DNA from: Dehalococcoidales bacterium
GTDB taxonomy: Bacteria; Chloroflexota; Dehalococcoidia; Dehalococcoidales; UBA3254
Reading direction: 5' to 3'
NCBI GenBank assembly: GCA_028718465.1
Contig: JAQULX010000097.1
Coordinates: 1-8,468, forward strand
DNA: 8,468 nucleotides
Below, piece by piece: positions 1-4,393 of this stretch. A program made the position numbers and the translations under genes. Numbering within the stretch: the stretch's first letter is position 1; each line of letters begins with the position of its first letter. The notes beneath the pieces were generated by a model. It made no database searches, was not told where the DNA came from, and was given only the letters and a program-made list of their open reading frames with translations.

Positions 1-25
1 CTTAAGTTTTTAAAGTGCTTTTAAG

Positions 26-74
26 CTCAAGTTTAAGCTTGAGTGCAATGAGTTATAACCCTAATTAAGGTTAT
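26..74. repeat. Two adjacent short inverted repeats at the left edge
   Basis: Seen: a perfect 6-bp stem at 26-31/38-43 (CTCAAG / CTTGAG, 6-base loop), then a 20-bp near-palindrome at 55-74 (ATAACC outer arms, TAATTA centre, one mismatched pair). The first 45 bases also repeat TTAAG/TTTAAG several times. They lie roughly 75-135 bases before the promoter of the DUF1648 gene. They could be regulator sites or the end of a terminator region belonging to a gene outside the window. No U-tract follows either stem. Confidence 0.35.
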
Positions 75-146
75 GGTTAATCTTAGTTTTTAAAAATTGT
101 CTAAAGTCCAATGCTTAAAACCCTTATATTCTTATCCTTTTTCTGC

Positions 147-155
147 TGATATAAT
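147..155 (+). promoter_or_regulatory. Extended -10 promoter of the DUF1648 gene, leaderless geometry
   Basis: TGATATAAT matches a perfect extended -10 element (TGn plus consensus TATAAT at 150-155). No good -35 is visible 16-18 bases upstream, which is usual for extended -10 promoters. The last base of the -10 is 7 bases before the ATG at 163, so the transcript would begin at or next to that start codon. Confidence 0.5.
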
Positions 156-162
156 GAAAACC

Positions 163-714
163 ATGCTACAGAAACTAAAAAATATCTATCCGCTTCAGTT
201 CGAGGCGCTGCCGCTCTTCATGATTATCCTTATATTTTATATTATCCTTAGCAATTTGGGGAACTTGCCTGAGACAATCCCCACTCATTTCAACTCAGCG
301 GGCTTACCTGACGGCTGGGGAAACAAGTACGAGATTTTTGTTTATGCAGGAGTGGGCCTTTTTTTCTACGTCTTTATTACAGGCGTCAGCGTTGCCATTG
401 CAATAGTTCGTAACCCCACCAGCTTTATCAACCTGCCGGGCAAAACAAAAGATTCCCTGTCTTCAGATCAAGCAGACAAACTTCGCATCTTTCTGGTGCA
501 GTACCTGTTTCTTCTGAAAACGCTTATACTCGGATTAAATGTTTATCTGGCGCACAGCAACATCGAGGTTGTCTTTCAACACATCGATAGTATCGGATAC
601 TGGCCGATGTTTTTTGTCGCGGCAATAGCAGCAGTCACCGTATTCATGGTATATAAAAGTTACCGCCTTGCTGTATCCACAAATAGTAATACCGGCAGCA
701 CACCCTATAAATGA
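163..714 (+). CDS. DUF1648 domain four-helix membrane protein
   Basis: This is a membrane protein of 183 residues from the ATG at 163. Four hydrophobic segments are visible, at about residues 15-32, 57-84, 108-133 and 147-170. Between the first two lies the DUF1648 signature: LPETIPTHFNSAG followed by PDGWGNK. DUF1648 occurs alone and in SdpI-type proteins, which act in toxin immunity and signalling, but the domain alone does not define a function and no partner toxin gene is nearby. Start choice: the open frame extends back to a TTG at 97 and an ATG at 154, but neither has a Shine-Dalgarno sequence, and a consensus extended -10 (147-155) overlaps the ATG at 154. The ATG at 163 fits leaderless initiation. 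The downstream 300 bases hold only a weak terminator candidate and control sequences for the next gene. Family assignment is fairly sure; role unknown. Confidence 0.8.
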   Translation: MLQKLKNIYPLQFEALPLFMIILIFYIILSNLGNLPETIPTHFNSAGLPDGWGNKYEIFVYAGVGLFFYVFITGVSVAIAIVRNPTSFINLPGKTKDSLSSDQADKLRIFLVQYLFLLKTLILGLNVYLAHSNIEVVFQHIDSIGYWPMFFVAAIAAVTVFMVYKSYRLAVSTNSNTGSTPYK

Positions 715-768
715 TAGATAATCTGGCCCCTTAGCTATAATTGAGGGCTACACTGCATCCAAAACAAT

Positions 769-784
769 TTTAAACCAGTTTAAA
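769..784. repeat. Perfect 7+7 palindrome in the 715-1014 gap
   Basis: TTTAAAC and GTTTAAA face each other across a 2-base spacer. It is AT-rich and lies between the DUF1648 gene and the helix-turn-helix gene. It may be a regulator site, but AT-rich palindromes of this size also arise by chance. No gene is visible in the whole 715-1014 stretch. Confidence 0.3.
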
Positions 785-801
785 TCAATCAGGATTAAAA
801 C

Positions 802-835
802 TTAAGGGTGATGTTGGTAATTAATCACTTATTTT
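802..835 (+). terminator. Weak terminator-like hairpin after the DUF1648 gene
   Basis: TAAGGGTGAT can pair with ATCACTTA (8 pairs with a 2-base bulge) across an 11-base loop, and a run of five T follows. The stem is AT-rich and sits about 90 bases past the stop codon, so it is only a candidate rho-independent terminator for the DUF1648 transcript. Confidence 0.3.
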
Positions 836-860
836 TCTGGCGCTTTTCATACTGGGTCAG

Positions 861-890
861 ATCATATTACACCAAATCTCTTTATATGAT
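861..890. repeat. Inverted repeat ATCATAT / ATATGAT
   Basis: Perfect 7-bp arms at 861-867 and 884-890 are separated by 16 bases, about two helical turns between half-site centres. It lies about 90 bases upstream of the promoter of the helix-turn-helix gene. It could be a dimeric regulator site; no known consensus is recognised. Confidence 0.25.
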
Positions 891-933
891 GGGGTAATCG
901 AGCGATATAGTACGGAGAAAATACGTGTATTGT

Positions 934-965
934 CTTGAAAACAGCTTGTAAACGCTGAAAATACG
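934..965 (+). repeat. Three phased 10-11-bp direct repeats upstream of the HTH gene promoter
   Basis: Three consecutive units are seen: CTTGAAAACAG (934-944), CTTGTAAACG (945-954) and CTGAAAATACG (955-965). Each is close to one helical turn long, so equivalent bases face the same side of the DNA. The third unit ends with GAAAATACG, which also occurs exactly 40 bases earlier at 917-925. The array ends 12 bases before the -35 element at 978. Confidence 0.4.
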
Positions 966-977
966 ACTTTCCACCTA

Positions 978-1006
978 TTGACAAATCTTAGCTAAGCCGC
1001 TTTAAT
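978..1006 (+). promoter_or_regulatory. Sigma70-type promoter with palindrome in the spacer, HTH gene
   Basis: The -35 is a perfect TTGACA (978-983), the spacer is 17 bp, and the -10 is TTTAAT (1001-1006), five of six consensus bases. The spacer contains the perfect 10-bp palindrome CTTAGCTAAG (987-996), well placed for a repressor that blocks RNA polymerase. The ATG at 1015 is 8 bases past the -10, so the mRNA would have essentially no leader. Confidence 0.65.
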
Positions 1007-1014
1007 ATAACGTA

Positions 1015-1251
1015 ATGCCTAAACCAAGAATAGAATACACTTACAAATACCTGACTTCACCGCAGGTCTGCCGCAAGCTAGGCGTCGGACGGGCTCAACT
1101 GGATGAAAGGTTGAAACGCGGTATTTTTCCACAACCCACTGTGGTGGCTCCCAGCGGCGTGCGCTATTTTGATGAAAACTGGATTAAAGTAGTCCAGGAG
1201 ATCATTAAAAATGCCCCTTCAAAGAAGCTAAGTGGAGAAAGCCTCGAGTAA
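1015..1251 (+). CDS. Small helix-turn-helix DNA-binding protein (MerR/AlpA/excisionase-like fold)
   Basis: A 78-residue protein. Residues 12-50 (YLTSPQVCRKLGVGRAQLDE, then LKRGIFPQPTVV) have the pattern of short winged-helix DNA-binding proteins of the HTH_17/AlpA/excisionase type: a helix that begins 'TS.qVc.kLgV', a recognition helix, then a G-x-F-P-x-P turn and a wing ending at RYFDENWI. Such proteins are transcription regulators or recombination directionality factors. No integrase, phage or plasmid gene is nearby, so regulator is the likelier role. There is no Shine-Dalgarno sequence; the strong promoter places the transcript start at the ATG, so translation is probably leaderless. The spacer palindrome and phased repeats upstream are candidate sites for this protein or another regulator. 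Fold call fairly sure, target unknown. Confidence 0.72.
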   Translation: MPKPRIEYTYKYLTSPQVCRKLGVGRAQLDERLKRGIFPQPTVVAPSGVRYFDENWIKVVQEIIKNAPSKKLSGESLE

Positions 1252-1306
1252 ACCGGCGGTGAGTCCGGTCCAAAGTCATCCATTCAGGCTTTACCGGGTT
1301 TCCGGT
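1252..1306. terminator. CCGG-rich hairpins at the HTH/TetR convergent junction
   Basis: Two small stem-loops are visible: ACCGG/CCGGT at 1252-1256/1265-1269 and ACCGG/CCGGT at 1293-1297/1302-1306 with a 4-base loop. CCGGCGG occurs twice (1253-1259 and 1312-1318). No U-tract follows on either strand, so they are not standard rho-independent terminators, but they are the only structure between the two convergent genes. Confidence 0.3.
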
Positions 1307-1359
1307 GGGGTCCGGCGGAAATGTCCGAATTTTAGCATCTTCAAATCAGTATTTGGGAG

Positions 1360-1965
1360 TTAATGCCGGGCAATAGATTCGCGGAAGATATCCCATATAT
1401 CTTTATATTTCAGTTGCAGATTGAAATTATACTGACTCAAAGCCCAGATATTTACCAGTCCCTGGGTCATGCCAAAGAATAACATCGCCGCCGCATCCGG
1501 ATCTACTTCAGGCCGTATTACCCCACCTTTGACACCGTCTTCCAGAATAGCTTTGATCCGGTCGAGGTATTTATCAATTACCGCATAGATTTGTTTATTG
1601 AGTTTCTTGTCGCCGAGGCTGACGATTTCAGCAATTACCTGGAATGACACCCCTTTTCTTTGTTCGATAGAGGAGATGTGATCAACCATGATGTTTTCCA
1701 GTGCCCTGACAGAGTCCACATCACCGGTGTGATTCCTTTCGATATCTCCGATTAAGGCACTTTCAATATCATCAACCAAAAACGCAAGAATATCGCTTTT
1801 ACTTCGGAAATGGCGGTAAATTGCCCCTTCAGAAACGCCGATCTCCTTAGCCATCCTTCTGACAGTCACATGCTCGCTACCATACCTGACAATCAATTTT
1901 CTGGCTGCGGATACTATCTGTTTCTGACGTACACTGGTATTTTCTCGCTGCGTAACCATTACCAT
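1360..1965 (-). CDS. TetR/AcrR family transcriptional repressor
   Basis: A 201-residue protein, normal length for the family. Residues about 12-58 form the TetR_N DNA-binding domain: RQKQIVSAARKLIVRYG, then VTVRRMAKEIGVSEGAIYRH as the helix-turn-helix and F-R-S-K-S-D-I-L, the usual 'YrhF.sKedLl' ending. Residues 60-201 form a helical ligand-binding and dimerisation domain with no recognisable ligand signature. Start: ATG at 1965, or the in-frame ATG two codons later (1959). There is no Shine-Dalgarno sequence. An extended -10 (TGGTAAAAT) ends at 1969, which would suit a leaderless start at 1959. The gene lies 145 bp downstream of, and on the same strand as, the 54-residue membrane protein gene, which it may control. 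Family call is firm; ligand unknown. Confidence 0.93.
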   Translation of the reverse strand: MVMVTQRENTSVRQKQIVSAARKLIVRYGSEHVTVRRMAKEIGVSEGAIYRHFRSKSDILAFLVDDIESALIGDIERNHTGDVDSVRALENIMVDHISSIEQRKGVSFQVIAEIVSLGDKKLNKQIYAVIDKYLDRIKAILEDGVKGGVIRPEVDPDAAAMLFFGMTQGLVNIWALSQYNFNLQLKYKDIWDIFRESIARH

Positions 1966-1968
1966 AAT

Positions 1969-1998
1969 ATTTTACCACATACATCGGTATTATGTCTT
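1969..1998 (-). promoter_or_regulatory. Candidate TetR promoter with operator-like palindrome
   Basis: On the minus strand: a -35 like AAGACA (1998-1993, four of six), an 18-bp spacer, then an extended -10 TGGTAAAAT with hexamer TAAAAT at 1974-1969. The spacer contains ATAC-CGAT-GTAT (1979-1990), a short palindrome typical in placement for TetR autoregulation. The plus-strand sequence ACATAC-N-T-N-N-GT-A from 1977 recurs at 2392 inside a larger inverted repeat. Confidence 0.4.
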
Positions 1999-2110
1999 AT
2001 CAATTTTTGCTTCAATGGTAAAAGGATACCTTAGCCGCCACGGACTGCGCTGATTGATTAAGCACACCCGGAGATCTTAAAGAAGCAAAGAGGCTATAGT
2101 AGTTTATTGT

Positions 2111-2275
2111 TTAACCCACCAGCATCATTATGGCTACAGCGATAATAACCCCGACAATCAAAATCAGCAAAAAACCGCCCATCATTAGAAAATTCCCGAA
2201 TTTGGCCCAACCCGATTTTTTGGGGCTTACTGTCCCTACTTCACCAGTTGTTTTGGGTTCCTGACTTTCTGCCAT
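2111..2275 (-). CDS. Unrecognised 54-residue single-pass membrane protein
   Basis: I do not recognise this gene. The frame starts at ATG (2275), ends at TAA (2111-2113) and encodes 54 residues. A very strong Shine-Dalgarno sequence, TAAGGAGGAG, ends 4 bases before the ATG, which argues strongly that it is translated. The N-terminal 22 residues are hydrophilic (MAESQEPKTTGEVG..., then SPKKSGW). From about residue 28 to the end there is one long hydrophobic helix (NFLMMGGFLLILIVGVIIAV and onward). Lysines before the helix predict an N-in topology. It has its own near-consensus promoter about 135 bases upstream with an 18-bp inverted repeat over the start point, and the TetR gene follows on the same strand. 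Possible roles are a small membrane regulator, a stress peptide or an accessory subunit; the sequence does not decide. Confidence 0.75.
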   Translation of the reverse strand: MAESQEPKTTGEVGTVSPKKSGWAKFGNFLMMGGFLLILIVGVIIAVAIMMLVG

Positions 2276-2288
2276 GACACTCCTCCTT

Positions 2289-2325
2289 ATTAGACTCCAG
2301 CACCGGCTGTTCCCGGAGATTAGAC
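2289..2325 (+). repeat. Direct repeat ATTAGAC in the leader of the 54-residue gene
   Basis: ATTAGAC occurs at 2289-2295 and 2319-2325, 30 bases apart, and once inverted as GTCTAAT at 2471-2477. The first copy abuts the Shine-Dalgarno sequence of the 54-residue gene. Seven-base repeats are weak evidence by themselves; recorded because this leader is unusually long. Confidence 0.25.
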
Positions 2326-2388
2326 GATTATCGTTTTGTCAGCCCGATAAGTTGGTGAGTATTCGTGTACATATTATGTTAGGTTGCG

Positions 2389-2406
2389 TTTACATACGTG
2401 TGTAAA
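2389..2406. promoter_or_regulatory. 18-bp inverted repeat, candidate TetR-type operator
   Basis: TTTACATACGTGTGTAAA is a palindrome with 8 of 9 pairs matching (the odd pair is T/G). On the minus strand it covers about +6 to +23 of the transcript predicted from the promoter at 2418-2446, a classical blocking position for a repressor. Its left half resembles the sequence inside the TetR promoter at 1977-1990. Smaller palindromes flank it: ACATATTATGT (2369-2379), and AGTATTC/GAATACT arms at 2358-2364/2408-2414. Confidence 0.5.
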
Positions 2407-2417
2407 TGAATACTTAT

Positions 2418-2446
2418 TTTATAACATACTCGTGTTCGATTGTCAA
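2418..2446 (-). promoter_or_regulatory. Near-consensus sigma70 promoter for the 54-residue membrane protein
   Basis: Minus strand: -35 TTGACA (2446-2441, perfect), 17-bp spacer, -10 TATAAA (2423-2418, five of six, running on into AAT). The predicted start point is near 2411, giving an untranslated leader of about 135 bases before the ATG at 2275. With so strong a core promoter, repression by a protein bound at 2389-2406 is the obvious control mode. Confidence 0.7.
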
Positions 2447-2499
2447 TATATCCTCCAGATACGAAAAACAGTCTAATTACTGATGCCGGATGGTTCTCA

Positions 2500-2528
2500 T
2501 TGCTATCCAGGCAGTCGAGTATTATAAT
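2500..2528 (+). promoter_or_regulatory. Promoter of the SnoaL/NTF2-like gene
   Basis: -35 TTGCTA (2500-2505, four of six), 17-bp spacer, -10 TATAAT (2523-2528, perfect). The start point would be near 2535, leaving a 45-base leader before the ATG at 2580. This also argues against the longer reading frame that begins at 2490, because its first codons would lie upstream of the transcript. Confidence 0.6.
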
Positions 2529-2579
2529 CTGAAGTTAAGAATTACACCCAATATTTCAAAAGCCTGTAAAGGAGAGATT

Positions 2580-3020
2580 ATGTCCAAGGAGATGGAAAAA
2601 AGGTTAAAAGCTCTGGAAGACCTGGAAGAGATAAGGAACCTCCATAATGAATACATCTTCTTCTTGAATAACCGGCAGTGGGATGACATGGCCGATAGTT
2701 TCACCAGTGATGCCTTCGCGGATATTCATGGACAATGTAAAGGCCGAGAGGAAATCCGCAAAGCGCTTAAAGAGCGCATCGCCAAATTAAACTCCGGAAA
2801 AGGGCGCGATTCGCACTTTGCAGTCCAGCCTGTAATATCGATAAACGGGGATCGCGCCACAGGGCACTGGCTTATGTATATCTTTATAGCCGATGCGGTA
2901 ACCGGCAATGCCGGTAGATGGATTCAAAACCGCCATGATTGTGAATATGCCAGAGAGGACGGGAGATGGAAGTTCAAATCTCTGGTACTGACCTTCCCCT
3001 GGCCGCCGGAATCCGTATAA
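2580..3020 (+). CDS. SnoaL-like / NTF2-fold protein (SnoaL_4 type)
   Basis: A 146-residue protein from the ATG at 2580, with Shine-Dalgarno AAAGGAGAG (2568-2576) three bases upstream; the frame is open 30 codons further but without a site and upstream of the -10. It starts with a charged helix (residues 1-18), then the family pattern: EEIRNLHNEYIFFLNNRQWD, F-T-S-D-A near 41-45, G-R-E-E-I near 55-59, S-H-F at 78-80, I-N-G-D-R-A-T-G at 88-95, and the closing strand E-D-G-R-W-K-F. This is the cone-shaped alpha+beta fold shared by polyketide cyclases, scytalone dehydratase and ring-hydroxylating dioxygenase small subunits. No catalytic assignment is possible: His79 sits where many relatives have a conserved His, but the rest of a known active site is not evident. 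It stands alone with its own promoter and converges on the Fe-S gene. Fold sure, function unknown. Confidence 0.87.
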   Translation: MSKEMEKRLKALEDLEEIRNLHNEYIFFLNNRQWDDMADSFTSDAFADIHGQCKGREEIRKALKERIAKLNSGKGRDSHFAVQPVISINGDRATGHWLMYIFIADAVTGNAGRWIQNRHDCEYAREDGRWKFKSLVLTFPWPPESV

Positions 3021-3106
3021 GGTCAATTGACGGTTTAAGATCCCATTCCGGCTTGTAATCTCTCTTCTGAACATGCCAGAGAAACCTGCCCTATACCGCA
3101 ATAAGG

Positions 3107-3144
3107 GAGCCGGTTGTCAGGATTGTATTCCTGACAACCGGCTC
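3107..3144. terminator. 16-bp perfect hairpin between convergent genes
   Basis: GAGCCGGTTGTCAGGA at 3107-3122 pairs base for base with 3129-3144 around a 6-base loop (TTGTAT). It lies 86 bases after the SnoaL-like stop and 37 bases after the Fe-S protein stop on the other strand, so it could stop both transcripts. No U-tract follows on either strand, so it would be a non-canonical bidirectional terminator or a 3'-end-stabilising structure. Confidence 0.6.
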
Positions 3145-3181
3145 GTGTCTGCATTGTAAAGAAAGGCAGACCGACCGTCTC

Positions 3182-4048
3182 TTATGTTTTACTTTTTGAG
3201 CTGACTTTTTTAGCAGTAATGCGTTTTAACACAATATCACCCAGGTAAATGTCAATGTTGGTCTTAACCTCATATTTCTGGCTCTTGTATCCGGGCGCCT
3301 CTATCTTGACGGTATATGTCTTGTCAGCCGGCAGCCCTTCAAACTCGAAATCACCGTAGTTATTGGTCAATACCGTCTTTTTCTCACCTTCTCCCTGGAG
3401 AGTCACCTTAACCCCCTCGGCACACTCATCGATATCGCCAAACACTACCGAACCGGCAATAAATCTCCGGGGCAATCCGATATACCGCACCTTCTCATGC
3501 AGCCCATACTCCGGGTGCAAAGGTTCTGCCTTGCCTGACGCGATCAACCTGGATATTTCACTATTGGGATCGCTTAAATCTCCGAATACCAGAGCGCCGG
3601 TGGGACAGGCCTCCACGCACCGGGGTTCTTTTACGCCGCTGTCCAGTAGATGAGCGCACAGAGTACATTTTTGAGGCACTTGCCGCTCTTCATTCCAGTA
3701 GATCACACGGTAAGGGCAAGTAGAAACAAGATTTTTTTGTCCAAATGCTTTTTGTGGATCAATAATGACGATACCGTCGTCTCTCCTGTATATCGCGCCA
3801 TTCTGGGCTATCCTGACGCAAGGAGCGTCATCACAATGCATACAGGGAATCGCCGCATAAGCTACTTTAACCCAGGGATACTTACCCCGCTCTTTTTCCA
3901 TTATCCGCATCCAGTATTGTCCGGTCATAGGTTGAGACACGGAATAAGGCGGATAGTCATTACCGCAATATTCGTCTTTGCATGCAAGGAAGCAGTTATA
4001 GCATCCGTTGCACCTGGTTGTATCTATTACCATCCCATATCTGGCCAC
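3182..4048 (-). CDS. Orphan [4Fe-4S] electron-transfer subunit, transhydroxylase small-subunit-like (DmsB/NrfC superfamily)
   Basis: A 288-residue iron-sulfur subunit of the molybdopterin-oxidoreductase superfamily, which passes electrons to or from a Mo/W catalytic subunit. Cysteines: group I C13, C16, C19, C23; group II C69, C72, C77; group III only C111; group IV C128, C131, C144, C148. Relatives with four clusters have a fourth Cys in group II (here A81) and three more in group III (here A101, Q104, L107). All four missing ligands belong to the same cluster, leaving exactly twelve ligands for three clusters. Residues about 195-276 form a carboxypeptidase-regulatory/CnaB-like beta sandwich (G-V-x-V-x-L; N-N-Y-G-D-F-E-F; P-G-Y). 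Three clusters plus a C-terminal beta domain is the build of the pyrogallol-phloroglucinol transhydroxylase small subunit. No signal peptide. Start is GTG with GGGAGG nine bases upstream. No catalytic subunit lies on either side. Confidence 0.85.
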   Translation of the reverse strand: MARYGMVIDTTRCNGCYNCFLACKDEYCGNDYPPYSVSQPMTGQYWMRIMEKERGKYPWVKVAYAAIPCMHCDDAPCVRIAQNGAIYRRDDGIVIIDPQKAFGQKNLVSTCPYRVIYWNEERQVPQKCTLCAHLLDSGVKEPRCVEACPTGALVFGDLSDPNSEISRLIASGKAEPLHPEYGLHEKVRYIGLPRRFIAGSVVFGDIDECAEGVKVTLQGEGEKKTVLTNNYGDFEFEGLPADKTYTVKIEAPGYKSQKYEVKTNIDIYLGDIVLKRITAKKVSSKSKT

Positions 4049-4071
4049 TAATCTGGTCCTCCCACACTACG

Positions 4072-4116
4072 GCTATTAGTAATTGTTCATACTTCTCTTA
4101 CCCTGAAACTAATAGC
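4072..4116 (-). promoter_or_regulatory. 9-bp inverted repeat in the leader of the Fe-S gene
   Basis: GCTATTAGT (4072-4080) and ACTAATAGC (4108-4116) are perfectly complementary across 27 bases. On the minus-strand transcript the stem ends 8 bases before the Shine-Dalgarno sequence (4063-4058). It could be a leader hairpin that affects ribosome access, or two half-sites for a DNA-binding protein. Confidence 0.4.
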
Positions 4117-4131
4117 TGCTAACTTAGAACT

Positions 4132-4169
4132 CTACTAGTAGTATAATGTGTACAGTCTGTTTCAGGCAA
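4132..4169 (-). promoter_or_regulatory. Candidate promoter of the Fe-S gene with palindrome at the start point
   Basis: Minus strand: -35 TTGCCT (4169-4164, four of six), 18-bp spacer, -10 TATACT (4145-4140, five of six). The perfect palindrome CTACTAGTAG (4132-4141) covers the downstream edge of the -10 and the start point, a plausible repressor site. Predicted leader is about 85 bases. Confidence 0.4.
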
Positions 4170-4255
4170 GCTGCGAAGGCGGGAGTCCCTTTGCACTTTC
4201 TTTATTTTATATCTGGCATTTCTTATTGTGTCCTTAAATTTCTACCAGGAATTTA

Positions 4256-4261
4256 TATAAT
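4256..4261 (+). promoter_or_regulatory. Candidate -10 element for the Lon-like gene
   Basis: A perfect TATAAT, but the hexamer 17 bases upstream (CTTAAA, 4233-4238) is a poor -35 and there is no TGn extension. If used, the start point is near 4268 and the leader is about 125 bases. No CIRCE element or other heat-shock operator that I know is visible between 4150 and 4393. Confidence 0.3.
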
Positions 4262-4269
4262 AAATAGGA

Positions 4270-4349
4270 GGCCTGTTCTGCTGGAAAAGGCCGTGACCAG
4301 GCGATAGAAAACCGACCTGTATCTCCCTGTATCGAACAGATTACAGGCC
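4270..4349 (+). promoter_or_regulatory. Leader of the Lon-like gene with mutually exclusive stems
   Basis: ACAGGCC (4343-4349) can pair with GGCCTGT (4270-4276), while TACAGG (4342-4347) can instead pair with CCTGTA (4316-4321), with an inner CTGT/ACAG stem at 4327-4330/4336-4339. GGCCT (4270-4274) can also pair with AGGCC (4288-4292). These stems share bases and cannot all form together. No known riboswitch is recognised and no U-tract follows. Confidence 0.3.
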
Positions 4350-4393
4350 CTTGACGTCAGTCTAACGAAAAATACACGCGAAGGAGAAGTACT

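Noticed and set aside
715..1014. tRNA, small RNA or CRISPR repeat in the largest left-hand gap
   Set aside because: No cloverleaf, no regularly spaced long repeats and no reading frame with a ribosome site; only short palindromes and the promoter were found.
1015..1251. HTH protein as excisionase of an integrated element
   Set aside because: No integrase, attachment-site duplication, tRNA or phage gene is in the window, so a mobile-element call is unsupported.
1810..2034. Plus-strand open frame of 74 codons opposite the TetR gene
   Set aside because: It lies antisense to the conserved TetR DNA-binding domain, has no ribosome site and no recognisable protein pattern.
2490..2579. Thirty-codon N-terminal extension of the SnoaL-like protein
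   Set aside because: The strong Shine-Dalgarno sequence and ATG at 2580 fit the family's N-terminus, and a consensus -10 at 2523-2528 lies inside the extension.
4266..4306. Possible leader peptide after an AGGAGG at 4266-4271
   Set aside because: No ATG, GTG or TTG lies at a usable distance; the GTG further on reads only four codons to a TAG.
4150..4393. Heat-shock operator (CIRCE or CtsR-type) before the Lon-like gene
   Set aside because: Looked for TTAGCACTC/GAGTGCTAA and GGTCAAA repeats; neither is present in recognisable form.
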